Positions 1-6,463 of a stretch of 7,192 nucleotides of DNA are shown here, in pieces. The stretch comes from Desulfobacteraceae bacterium (GTDB taxonomy: Bacteria > Desulfobacterota > DSM-4660 > Desulfatiglandales > Desulfatiglandaceae), in contig CP070700.1 in assembly GCA_020349865.1 (NCBI GenBank), forward strand, positions 3,568,886 to 3,576,077, read 5' to 3'. A program made the translations under genes and the position numbers. The notes under the pieces are model-generated. The model made no database searches and was not told the origin of the DNA. It saw only the letters and a program-made list of their open reading frames with translations. How positions within the stretch are numbered: position 1 is the first letter of the stretch; every line of letters begins with the position of its first letter.

Positions 1-304
1 GTTTGAGCGAATAGTAGGTGAAACCGATCTTCGTACCGTGCCTTACCACCTGTTTTCGCTCATTTACTTTCGTGACAGTATATCTCTTGTTGTCTTCTTC
101 TGCATTTTCAAAAAAGGTGGCTATGGGCACTTCTAAGCCCTTGGATATCTTGGACAATGTGCCGATGGGCGGAGAAACCTGGTTGTTCTCGATTCTAGAG
201 AGCAATCCCTTTGAAAGACCAACCATCTCTCCAAATTGAGCCAGGGTCAAACCTTTACTTTTTCTTATCTCGCGGATTTTATCTGCAATTTTTTTCTCAA
301 GCAT
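1..304 (-). CDS. XRE-family HTH transcriptional regulator, N-terminal part (3' end outside window)
   Basis: Reading the minus strand from the ATG at 304-302 gives 101 residues that stay open to the window edge. Residues 5-61 form a lambda-repressor/XRE helix-turn-helix. Helix 2 is near LAQFGEMVG (21-29), and the recognition helix follows as LSKGLLSRIEN (30-40). The stretch NQVSPPIGTLSKISKGLEVP is the typical continuation of this family. After a short acidic linker (ENAEED, 66-71) the chain enters a second part, beginning VTKVNERKQVV, which resembles the start of the C-terminal cupin domain of XRE-cupin regulators of about 180 residues. That second domain is an inference, since only its first residues are visible. 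The start is supported by GGAG at 316-313, eight bases upstream of the ATG, and by a promoter at 331-360. The gene diverges from the CsgG-type gene and may control it and itself. The ligand is unknown. Confidence 0.88.
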   Translation of the reverse strand, partial: MLEKKIADKIREIRKSKGLTLAQFGEMVGLSKGLLSRIENNQVSPPIGTLSKISKGLEVPIATFFENAEEDNKRYTVTKVNERKQVVRHGTKIGFTYYSLK

Positions 305-330
305 AGCGAAATCTCCGTTAAACTTTTTGC

Positions 331-360
331 ATATTATTAAATTTTATTTCAACATGTCAA
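331..360 (-). promoter_or_regulatory. sigma-70-type promoter of the XRE regulator gene
   Basis: On the minus strand there is a perfect -35 box TTGACA (360-355), an 18-base spacer, and a -10 box TAATAT (336-331, 4 of 6 matches). Transcription would start near 324, leaving a leader of about 20 bases that includes the GGAG ribosome site. Spacing and position fit the XRE gene well. The -10 lies in AT-rich DNA, so its exact register is less sure than the -35. Confidence 0.6.
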
Positions 361-366
361 GGGTTT

Positions 367-380
367 TTTTAAGATTAAAA
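367..380. promoter_or_regulatory. AT-rich dyad between the divergent promoters, possible operator
   Basis: TTTTAA-GA-TTAAAA is a perfect 6+2+6 inverted repeat. It lies between the two outward-facing -35 boxes (355-360 minus and 395-400 plus), where a repressor could affect both promoters. It is low in complexity, so chance is a real alternative. The link to the neighbouring XRE protein is inference from position only. Confidence 0.25.
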
Positions 381-394
381 TCGAGGCATCCTGC

Positions 395-423
395 TTTACA
401 ATGCCGCATAGATTTGATAAAAT
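395..423 (+). promoter_or_regulatory. sigma-70-type promoter of the CsgG-family gene
   Basis: TTTACA (395-400) and TAAAAT (418-423), each 5 of 6 to consensus, are separated by an ideal 17 bases. Transcription would begin near 430, giving a leader of about 60 AT-rich bases before the ATG at 489. The promoter points away from the XRE promoter, and the two -35 boxes are 34 bases apart. Confidence 0.55.
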
Positions 424-474
424 TAAATGATATGTTGATAATTTAATAATTTAGAATTTATTTTCTCGACAAAA

Positions 475-480
475 TGGAGG
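475..480 (+). promoter_or_regulatory. Ribosome binding site that sets the CsgG-family start at 489
   Basis: TGGAGG at 475-480 is eight bases before the ATG at 489. The alternative in-frame ATG at 474 overlaps this site and has no Shine-Dalgarno sequence of its own, so translation from 489 is preferred. Confidence 0.75.
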
Positions 481-488
481 TCATAACT

Positions 489-1514
489 ATGAATTTTGGA
501 AAATGCTTTGCTGTTTTTTGTGCTGTCTTTATTTGCATTACAATGGCCGTTGGGTGCGTTACACCCGGAACGAAGACCACGGTTACTTCGGGTCAGGGCG
601 GACCTTCCATAGGCGAAGCCCAGGCCGTGGCCTACAATGGCCCCAAGGCAAGGATCGCCGTTGCCCGTTTCAAGGACAAAACCGGTAAGGGATGGTGGAC
701 AGGCAGGATTGGAGACGGCATGGCCGACCAATTAGTTACCGCGCTTTTTAACACCAACAGGTTCATTGTTTTGGAAAGGCAGACCCTGGGCGACGTGCTT
801 AGCGAGCAGGACCTGGGTGCGTCAGGCCGCATTCGCCAGGATACGGCTGCGCCTATAGGCGAGATAGAGGGGGCTGAGCTCCTCGTGGTGGGGGCCGTAA
901 CCGAGTTTGAAGGGGCGGCATCCGGCGCCAAGGGTGGTATAGGCGGATTTGGCAAAGGCATATTGGGCGGGATAATGGGAGGCTTTAAAAAGGCCCATAT
1001 GGCCATTGATTTGCGTATAATCGATACCAGGACATCACGCATCGTTGCAGCTACGAGCGTGGAAGGAGAGGCTACGGATGTAAACCTTGGCGGGCTTATC
1101 GGCGGATGGGGTGGTAGCGGCGCATTGGCTGGCGGGTTAGGGGGCTGGAAAAACACACCCACAGAGAAGGCCCTTCGTCTTTGCATAAAAGACGCCGTCA
1201 AATTTGTCGTGTCCAAGACGCCTCAGACTTATTATCATTATGGCAGCACTTCTGCACCGGCTCCCGCCCCTGCCGCTGCTCCTGCCCCTGCTCCATCATC
1301 ACCCTCGCCGAGCGCCGGAGGGGAGGCGGTGATAGTAAAATCCACCTCATTGAACGTCCGGACCGGTCCCGGGACTAAATATGCCATCGTTTTGGGTGTT
1401 CGCGGGGGAGACCGCCTCACGGTCCTTGAGAGGAGCGAAGGGTGGATCCGGGTGCGGACAGATTCTGGTAAGGAAGGCTGGGTATCGAGTAGTTTCACTA
1501 AGCCGGCCAACTAA
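489..1514 (+). CDS. CsgG-family outer-membrane lipoprotein with C-terminal SH3b domain
   Basis: The 341-residue product starts with a lipoprotein signal: a hydrophobic stretch (residues 7-22) ending AVG-C23, a weak but acceptable lipobox. Residues about 54-245 match the CsgG/HfaB family. The chain runs ARIAVARFKDKTG, then IGDGMADQLVTALFNTNRFIVLERQ (75-98), then EQDLGASGR (106-114), a Gly-rich segment (147-165), and HMAIDLRIIDTRTSRIV (170-186). In curli systems CsgG forms a nonameric secretion pore in the outer membrane, and relatives act as envelope assembly factors. Here a Pro/Ala linker (256-275) leads to an SH3b domain (about 280-338, with LNVRTGPGTKYAIV and EGWIRVR..GKEGWV), a fold that usually binds peptidoglycan or peptides. 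No csgA, csgB, csgE or csgF gene is beside it, so a curli role is not supported. The gene appears monocistronic, with its own promoter and a terminator at 1533. The family call is firm; the cargo or function is unknown. Confidence 0.9.
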   Translation: MNFGKCFAVFCAVFICITMAVGCVTPGTKTTVTSGQGGPSIGEAQAVAYNGPKARIAVARFKDKTGKGWWTGRIGDGMADQLVTALFNTNRFIVLERQTLGDVLSEQDLGASGRIRQDTAAPIGEIEGAELLVVGAVTEFEGAASGAKGGIGGFGKGILGGIMGGFKKAHMAIDLRIIDTRTSRIVAATSVEGEATDVNLGGLIGGWGGSGALAGGLGGWKNTPTEKALRLCIKDAVKFVVSKTPQTYYHYGSTSAPAPAPAAAPAPAPSSPSPSAGGEAVIVKSTSLNVRTGPGTKYAIVLGVRGGDRLTVLERSEGWIRVRTDSGKEGWVSSSFTKPAN

Positions 1515-1532
1515 CCGTGTGTGACTGAGCGG

Positions 1533-1574
1533 TTTCCCTTTGCCGTCAACTCCACGGCAAAGGGAAAATATTTT
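1533..1574 (+). terminator. Intrinsic terminator after the CsgG-family gene
   Basis: A perfect 14-bp stem (TTTCCCTTTGCCGT, 1533-1546, paired with 1554-1567) closes a 7-base loop and is followed by ATATTTTG, a short U-rich tail. It lies 18 bases after the stop codon. On the minus strand the stem is not followed by a T run, so it is not a good intrinsic terminator for the convergent kinase gene. The stem alone could still slow polymerase from that side. Confidence 0.85.
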
Positions 1575-1657
1575 GTCTCTGCGTTCTTAGCTTGTCTGCG
1601 GTGAGAAACAAAAGGGCAAGAAGGAGCAGAATGGCTACTCTCCCTGAAAGCTTACTT

Positions 1658-4024
1658 TTACGGCAGCATCAAGCTAAATGCTGTTCCTTGATCGACCTCG
1701 GATTTAAATGTAAGTTTCCCTCCGTGCTCTTCTACGATTTTTTTAGTAACGGGAAGGCCCAATCCTGACCCTTTATAACCTTTTGTAGTGAAAAAATCCG
1801 TAAACAGTTTTTGCTGGGCGTCCTTTTCCATGCCGATTCCATTGTCTGTAATCTTGAATCTCACACCCCACCCAGGTGGTCTGTCGGTTTCTATTGCCAC
1901 AACGCCTTTCCCATCCATGATTCCCCCCAGGGCGCAGGCATCAATGGCATTGCTTACGAGATTCAAAAGACAGCGGTGTATGGCCGTTTGGTCCATGGCC
2001 ACCGGACTCAATTCGGGGCCGAGCTTACGGACAAAAACGACACCTGACAGTTTGGCCCTTTCCCACATAAGCTCCAGGACCTCGGTAACCACCTCATTTG
2101 GATTCACCAGATCGTAACGGGGTTTCCTTTCGCTGGAATAGATCAACATGTCCGTGACAATATTACTTATCTGGTCAATATTCTTCTCGACCATGTCCCA
2201 GCCTTTTTGAACCAGATCGAGGTCTTTCTTGCCCATGGCAGAATTGGTGACATATGCGCCACCTTGAAGCCCATTCAAAATGTTTTTTATATAATGGGCT
2301 ACGCCCGCGACGGTACGGCCGATGGCTGCCATGCGTTCTGACTGTTCTTTCTCTTTCTGAAGCTTGTGGATCTCCCTTAGGTCCTGGATGAAGACCACGC
2401 TTCCCACTTCTTTCTCCTCTTCATAGAGGAGGGTCCCGGAAAGCCTTAATGGAATAGTCTCGTTTGCCTTATTCAAAAACCCTGTTTCCATGTTAATAAT
2501 TTTTCCAGGAGTGCCGTACTGATCGCCGTAGAAGGCATCCCTGATAGCTATACCCGTTTCATCGGAAAGGATTTCCAGGTAGCTTTTTTGTCCTATTATT
2601 TCTTCCGGGGCATATCCCAGGATTTCCGCAGCCCCCCGATTGAAAATTACAATTTTTCCCTTAGATTCGGTGGCAATGATGCCGTCAATGGAGTTTTGAA
2701 TGAGGTTTTGCACAAAAATTTCACGCTTTTCAATCTCCCGAATCATCTTTACCCGTTCCGAGAAGTCCTGATACGTAATTACAGCACCCTGTATGTTTCC
2801 CGAATCGTCTTTGATAGGCGCTGTGTTGAAATAAAGGTGAGTTCCTTTTTCACCCAGGTGCGGGAAAAAATTCTCGGCCTCATAGGCACCTTCAACCATG
2901 GGAGATTTGCGGAGATGCACGCCTTTGTATAGCCTTTTAATCGTTTCCAGATCATTATCAATAATAAGGTCAGCAAAAATAGGCCTCTTATGAGGGTAGA
3001 AGGGCACCCATTGTCGATCGGTTCCAATCATCTCTTCACTGCGAAATCCTGTCAGTCTTTCGACTGCTTTGTTCCAGTAAGTGATTTTATGATTTTTGTC
3101 GAGCACGAACATGGGAATAGGGGAGCCATAAATAATTCCTTCAGCGGTCCTCCTTTGCCTGCGTGTCTCCTCCTCGGAAGCCTTTAACTGCTGAGTCATC
3201 TTTACCCGTTCTGAAAAATCATGATAGGTGACTATGGCCCCCTGTATGTTCCCTTGATCGTCTTTGATGGGCGCAGCATTGATGTATAGATGAGTACCCT
3301 CTTCCCCGAGGTGGGGAATGAAATATTCCACCTCATATCCCCCTTCTACAATGGAAGATTTTTGTAACCGCATTTTCTTGGTTATCTTTTTTATTTGTTC
3401 AGGGTCATTATCAATAATTACATCGGCCAGAAGGGGCCTTTTATGGGGATAAAAAGGCTCCCATTGCCTGTCGGTTCCAATCATCTCTTCGCTGCTAAAC
3501 CCTGTCAGTTTTTCACATGCCTTGTTCCAGAAGATAATCTTATGATCTTTATCAATTACAAACATGGGGGTTGGGGAGCCGTAAATAATTCCTTCGGCGG
3601 TCCTTTTTTGCCTGCGCGCTTCTTCTTCGGATGCCTCCAACTCCTTGCTTTGTTTTTCAACCTCCTTTTCAGTCTCAAGCTTTTCATCTTCTAATCTGCT
3701 AAAGTCCCAAAACAGCCGTGCCATCTTGTGATCCATCATTTGCACATGGGCCGGTTTTTCATGCTGAATAGCCTGACTGAGCAAAGGATCACCAGTGAGT
3801 TCGATAATCAAATCCAAATTTGAGTTGTCAAAAAGGTCTTTGTAGTTAGTGGTGGTAAATATATTAAGGGATTGGGCATGCATGACTGCGGGGGCTTCCG
3901 GGTTAATATCGGCAATACCCACAATATGCATTTGAAGCTGTCGAAGGCGATCACTGGATATCATGTCCATAATGGCCAGGCATCCCGGACCGGCTCCTAT
4001 GATTGCGACATTATATTTTTTCAT
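1658..4024 (-). CDS. Soluble hybrid-sensor-like histidine kinase: Rossmann-like domain, three PAS domains, HisKA, HATPase_c
   Basis: The protein has 788 residues and no signal peptide or membrane segment, so it should be cytoplasmic. Residues 4-105 look like a nucleotide-binding Rossmann fold of the GFO/IDH/MocA or homoserine-dehydrogenase type: VAIIGAGPGC (6-15), an acidic residue D39 at the end of strand 2 (VGIADINP), and DLIIELTGD (71-79). A coiled coil (about 108-145) leads to two near-identical PAS domains (about 141-272 and 292-423), then a third PAS (about 436-550). The kinase core is complete: H-box with H577 in GVAHYIKNIL, N-box NLVSNAID (688-695), G1 box DNGIGM (727-732), F-box FTDFFTTK and G2 box GSGLGL (752-757). 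It autophosphorylates on His by family rule, and the natural partner is the receiver protein encoded just upstream, whose TAA stop overlaps this ATG (TAATG), implying translational coupling. NAD(P) binding is inferred; the third Gly of a classical GxGxxG is replaced by C15, so binding may be altered or lost. Confidence 0.93.
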   Translation of the reverse strand: MKKYNVAIIGAGPGCLAIMDMISSDRLRQLQMHIVGIADINPEAPAVMHAQSLNIFTTTNYKDLFDNSNLDLIIELTGDPLLSQAIQHEKPAHVQMMDHKMARLFWDFSRLEDEKLETEKEVEKQSKELEASEEEARRQKRTAEGIIYGSPTPMFVIDKDHKIIFWNKACEKLTGFSSEEMIGTDRQWEPFYPHKRPLLADVIIDNDPEQIKKITKKMRLQKSSIVEGGYEVEYFIPHLGEEGTHLYINAAPIKDDQGNIQGAIVTYHDFSERVKMTQQLKASEEETRRQRRTAEGIIYGSPIPMFVLDKNHKITYWNKAVERLTGFRSEEMIGTDRQWVPFYPHKRPIFADLIIDNDLETIKRLYKGVHLRKSPMVEGAYEAENFFPHLGEKGTHLYFNTAPIKDDSGNIQGAVITYQDFSERVKMIREIEKREIFVQNLIQNSIDGIIATESKGKIVIFNRGAAEILGYAPEEIIGQKSYLEILSDETGIAIRDAFYGDQYGTPGKIINMETGFLNKANETIPLRLSGTLLYEEEKEVGSVVFIQDLREIHKLQKEKEQSERMAAIGRTVAGVAHYIKNILNGLQGGAYVTNSAMGKKDLDLVQKGWDMVEKNIDQISNIVTDMLIYSSERKPRYDLVNPNEVVTEVLELMWERAKLSGVVFVRKLGPELSPVAMDQTAIHRCLLNLVSNAIDACALGGIMDGKGVVAIETDRPPGWGVRFKITDNGIGMEKDAQQKLFTDFFTTKGYKGSGLGLPVTKKIVEEHGGKLTFKSEVDQGTAFSLMLP
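2744..3634 (-). repeat. In-gene tandem duplication of a PAS module (two units of about 438 bases, period 453)
   Basis: Residues 131-276 (3634-3197) and 282-427 (3181-2744) of the histidine kinase align without gaps. By hand count 110 of 146 residues are identical, about 75 percent. Both units hold the coiled-coil lead ASEEE.RRQ.RTAEGIIYGSP, the motif GTDRQW.PFYPHKRP and the ending TY.DFSERVKM. The match stops after VKM in the second copy, where the third PAS linker begins. The period is exactly 151 codons, so the reading frame and the helical phase of the linker were kept. Confidence 0.92.
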
Positions 4025-4431
4025 TAACTTAGCACTTCTTTGAGCATCTTAAGGAGCTTTTGCGGGTCCACCGGCTTTTCAATATAGCCTTCAGGCCTAA
4101 GATCATTGCGCTCAGGATCGCCTTTTACGTCTCGTTTGAAAAAGGCCTCCAGGTCAATGCCCGTCTCGCCTGATACACCGGTGACCATAATCACCGGAAT
4201 CTCCTTTAGTGTATCATCTTTATTAAGATCGGACAGAAGGGCGATCCCACTTTTCTGTGGCATCATCAGGTCGAGAAGGATAAGGTCGGGACAATCTGAT
4301 GTTGCCCTTTCAAGGCCTTCCAGGCCATTGCGGGCCTCAATAGTCTCGTAACCATGGTCCTGCAAAACCGTGGAGAGGAACAAGACCACGTCCGCATCAT
4401 CGTCTACAATCAATATTTTTTTTGAGGGCAT
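4024..4431 (-). CDS. Single-domain response regulator (CheY-like receiver)
   Basis: This 135-residue protein is a receiver domain with no output domain. The visible active-site residues are the acidic cluster D10-D12 (ILIVDDDAD), phospho-acceptor D54 (LILLDLMMP), T84 (IMVTG) and K119 (YIEKPVDP). About 35 residues separate T84 from K119, against about 22 in CheY, so there is an insertion of roughly a dozen charged residues in the alpha4-beta5 region (FFKRDVKGDPERNDLRPEG). The start is supported by GGGAG at 4444-4440, eight bases from the ATG. It is the first gene of a two-gene operon. Its stop overlaps the kinase start by one base, so it is very likely the kinase's phosphotransfer partner. With no DNA-binding domain, it must act through protein contacts or relay the phosphate onward. 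A role as a phosphorelay intermediate is as likely as a final output. Confidence 0.93.
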   Translation of the reverse strand: MPSKKILIVDDDADVVLFLSTVLQDHGYETIEARNGLEGLERATSDCPDLILLDLMMPQKSGIALLSDLNKDDTLKEIPVIMVTGVSGETGIDLEAFFKRDVKGDPERNDLRPEGYIEKPVDPQKLLKMLKEVLS

Positions 4432-4465
4432 TTCAGTAACTCCCTATTTTTTTATTAAAAGTCAT

Positions 4466-4575
4466 GTAACCTGTTTAGCGTTTTAAAAAAAACAATTGTC
4501 GAGTTATCGGGCCGCGGGTATCTCTTTTTGCACTATTTTCAAACAGCTAAACTGTTACAAAAAATCTAACTCGAC
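4466..4575 (-). repeat. Two crossing inverted repeats in the leader of the two-component operon (possible pseudoknot)
   Basis: Pair A is 4466-4479 with 4546-4558: seven plus five paired bases around a small 1x2 internal loop (GTAAC..GTTTAGC against GCTAAAC.GTTAC). Pair B is 4498-4506 with 4567-4575, a perfect nine (GTCGAGTTA and TAACTCGAC). Their order along the strand is A, B, A', B', so both stems can form together only as a pseudoknot. As minus-strand RNA the element would end 21 bases before the response-regulator ribosome site. I found no convincing sigma-70 or sigma-54 promoter in 4432-4625, so it is unproven that the whole element is transcribed. DNA operator sites or chance remain possible. 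Confidence 0.4.
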
Positions 4576-4625
4576 TTCTGGTTCCATACCACACCAAACC
4601 TCTTAATATAATCTTTAAAGGCTGG

Positions 4626-4817
4626 TCATTCCTTTTCGACATAGAGAAGCCTCTGACATGGAGAAAACTTCAAAAAACAGACAAGTTTCCTTTCCAGTTC
4701 TTCCCTTCTCTCAGGCGGTATCTCCGACACCGACTTTGGATAATTCTTAATATAAAGACTTCGTTCGTCTCCGACCCAGCATCCAGAGCGAAATATTAAT
4801 AACGCCATGCAAGACAT
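4626..4817 (-). CDS. Small hypothetical ORF, 63 residues, doubtful
   Basis: The frame gives a plausible-looking small protein, basic and acidic in its C-terminal half (PPERREELERKLVCFLKF), with four cysteines and no signal peptide. I do not recognise a family. Evidence against it is substantial. The ATG follows an in-frame TAA by one codon, the nearest GGAG lies 20 bases upstream, which is too far, and no promoter is evident. It could be a remnant of a longer gene, an ORF with a different start, or chance. It lies between the sigma-54 regulator and the two-component operon on the same strand. Confidence 0.3.
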   Translation of the reverse strand: MSCMALLIFRSGCWVGDERSLYIKNYPKSVSEIPPERREELERKLVCFLKFSPCQRLLYVEKE

Positions 4818-4890
4818 GATTTAAGATCAGTATTTCTCCAATTCTTAACTCACCCTGACTAAGTTTTCAAGAAAATCTGATCCGGCCTTT

Positions 4891-6423
4891 TTAAACATAT
4901 TCTTTAGGGTTGAGACTGTATTTTTTTAGACGGTATTGGAGTGTGGAACGAGGTAGATCAAGAAGCCGAGCAGCGCCGTTTCGGCCGCCCACAATGCCTC
5001 CACATTTGACCAAGGCTTGCTCAATGTGCTCTCTCTCAGCATCTGCCAATGTGGTAATGTTTTTGCTTGGCTCGGCTTGGGATTTGGTACTAATAATATT
5101 GATGATGTCCATGTTGGTTATTTGTTCACCCGGCCGAAGAATGACCATTCGTTTGACCAAATTTTTCAATTCACGGACATTGCCCGGCCAATGATACTTG
5201 CACAATCTCCTAAGTGCCTGTTCAGTATATTTTGGCGCTGGCCGGTTTATCTTTATGGCCTGGATCTCGGTTAATTTCTTAATTAAAAGGGGTATATCCT
5301 CGGTTCGCTTTCTCAATGGCGGCACGTGTATATTTACGGTATTTAGGCGGTAGTAAAGATCTCTTCGAAATTGGCCAGACTGGATCTCCGCCTCAAGGTC
5401 TTTATTGGTGGCTGCAATGACACGGAAGTTCACCTCAATCGGCCGACTGTCCCCAACCCTCTCGAATTGCCGATCCTGTAAAACGTTAAGCAGTTTTGCC
5501 TGGAGCTTGGCAGGCAGTTCGCTCACTTCATCCAAAAAGACTGTACCGTCATGGGCCAATTCAAACCTTCCAATCCGCTGGGAATCAGCTCCGGTGAATG
5601 CGCCTTTTTTATGTCCAAAAAGTTCGGTTTCAAAAAGCGAATCGACCAGAGCAGGACAACTTATTTTCACAAAAAGATGGTCCCTCCTGCTACTCAAGTT
5701 GTGGATATACCTGGCCAGGTAATCCTTGCCTGTCCCGGTCTCCCCGGTAATCAGGACAGATGCGTCTGTGTTAGCTACCTTTTGGATCAGGTGCATGATT
5801 TCAATCATCGATGGGGAGGCATAAAAAAAGCCATTCTGTTGGTAGTCGTCGACATGGGCCATGAGATAACGTTTCTCATGCACCAGATCCTCGTTCATCT
5901 TCTTCAAATCCATATAAGCCAGCATGTTATCCACGGCAATGGCTGCCTGGTTCGAGACATCAGTGAGGACTTCTGTTAATTCAGATAAATATTCAGGTAC
6001 TTTCTTGAATGAAAAATGGATGGTTCCCAGTATCCTGTTCCTAATGATTAACGGGAATGCCATTGTGGCTTTTAGACCGGCCTCCACCATTGATCCAACA
6101 GAAGAAAGGGCAGTGTAACGTCTTAAATCATCAATGATAACTGGCTGGCGTGATTGGATGGCCTTTCGGCTGATCGAACCCTTAGCTAACGGTCGACTGT
6201 CTTTACAGGAAATACCTTCAGGATCGATTCCATCTGCAGCAGCAAAATAACTCAACGACTGGGCCTTAGCGTCATACAGGTTGATACTCAGGCGATCATA
6301 AGGAAAGTGCTTCCTGAGTTCGGTCGCCAAGGCCCGGAAGAGCTCTTCGCGTGTAGTTCGGGTGATGACGGCATTATTGATTCTTAAAAGAATTTGATAC
6401 CGTGTGGCAGTATCCCAACGCAT
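4891..6423 (-). CDS. Sigma-54-dependent transcriptional activator: GAF, AAA+ and Fis-type HTH domains
   Basis: This 510-residue enhancer-binding protein couples ATP hydrolysis to opening of sigma-54 promoters. Residues about 22-166 form a GAF sensor domain (ending DVSNQAAIAVDNMLAY). A short coiled linker follows, then the AAA+ domain from about 203. It shows Walker A GETGTGKD (227-234), the sigma-54 contact loop GAFTGA (274-279), Walker B GTVFLDEV (293-300), arginine-finger region FRRDLYYRLN (352-361) and sensor II HWPGNVRELKNL (411-422). The C-terminal Fis-type HTH is NGAARLLDLPRSTLQYRLKKY (482-502). All catalytic motifs are intact. There is no receiver domain, so control is probably by a small molecule or redox state sensed through GAF, as in NorR or FhlA relatives; the ligand is unknown. 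It is divergent from a larA-like gene whose upstream region carries enhancer-like sites, an IHF site and a sigma-54 promoter, making that gene its likely target. Length and layout are normal for the family. Confidence 0.96.
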   Translation of the reverse strand: MRWDTATRYQILLRINNAVITRTTREELFRALATELRKHFPYDRLSINLYDAKAQSLSYFAAADGIDPEGISCKDSRPLAKGSISRKAIQSRQPVIIDDLRRYTALSSVGSMVEAGLKATMAFPLIIRNRILGTIHFSFKKVPEYLSELTEVLTDVSNQAAIAVDNMLAYMDLKKMNEDLVHEKRYLMAHVDDYQQNGFFYASPSMIEIMHLIQKVANTDASVLITGETGTGKDYLARYIHNLSSRRDHLFVKISCPALVDSLFETELFGHKKGAFTGADSQRIGRFELAHDGTVFLDEVSELPAKLQAKLLNVLQDRQFERVGDSRPIEVNFRVIAATNKDLEAEIQSGQFRRDLYYRLNTVNIHVPPLRKRTEDIPLLIKKLTEIQAIKINRPAPKYTEQALRRLCKYHWPGNVRELKNLVKRMVILRPGEQITNMDIINIISTKSQAEPSKNITTLADAEREHIEQALVKCGGIVGGRNGAARLLDLPRSTLQYRLKKYSLNPKEYV

Positions 6424-6425
6424 AT

Positions 6426-6436
6426 GATCACCTCCT
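6426..6436 (-). promoter_or_regulatory. Unusually complete Shine-Dalgarno site of the sigma-54 activator gene
   Basis: AGGAGGTGATC (6436-6426) matches the full complement of the usual 16S rRNA 3' end over eleven bases. The AGGAGG core is seven bases from the ATG at 6423. This fixes the start and predicts efficient translation, so any limit on the activator's level is likely imposed at transcription. Confidence 0.8.
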
Positions 6437-6463
6437 GGATTCCTCTGCTTTTATTATCCGTTT

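Noticed and set aside
18..239. Plus-strand open frame at the left edge
   Set aside because: It is the antisense shadow of the XRE regulator, whose minus-strand translation has a clear HTH and ribosome site.
474..488. Upstream in-frame ATG at 474 as start of the CsgG-family protein
   Set aside because: It overlaps the TGGAGG ribosome site that serves the ATG at 489 and would add MEVIT before an otherwise normal signal peptide.
423..731. Open frame on the minus strand across the start of the CsgG-family gene
   Set aside because: It is antisense to a confident gene and its promoter region and shows no recognisable motif.
632..1216. Long open frame (194 codons) on the minus strand
   Set aside because: It is antisense to the CsgG-family gene, is very rich in Pro, Ser and Ala as the mirror of its Gly-rich segments, and has no ribosome site or family match.
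1533..1574. Bidirectional terminator serving the kinase gene as well
   Set aside because: The minus-strand side of the stem is followed by CCGCTCAGTC with no T run, so only the plus direction has an intrinsic terminator.
2588..3694. Several plus-strand open frames opposite the kinase, two of them similar to each other
   Set aside because: Their resemblance is only the mirror of the duplicated PAS module on the coding strand; none has a ribosome site or domain.
4498..4575. GTCGAGTTA/TAACTCGAC pair as terminal inverted repeats of a tiny mobile element
   Set aside because: The interval is only 78 bases, no flanking target duplication is visible, and the arms interleave with another inverted repeat.
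5405..5979. Overlapping plus-strand frames of 105 and 142 codons
   Set aside because: Both are antisense to the AAA+ and GAF regions of the sigma-54 activator, where every catalytic motif is intact on the minus strand.
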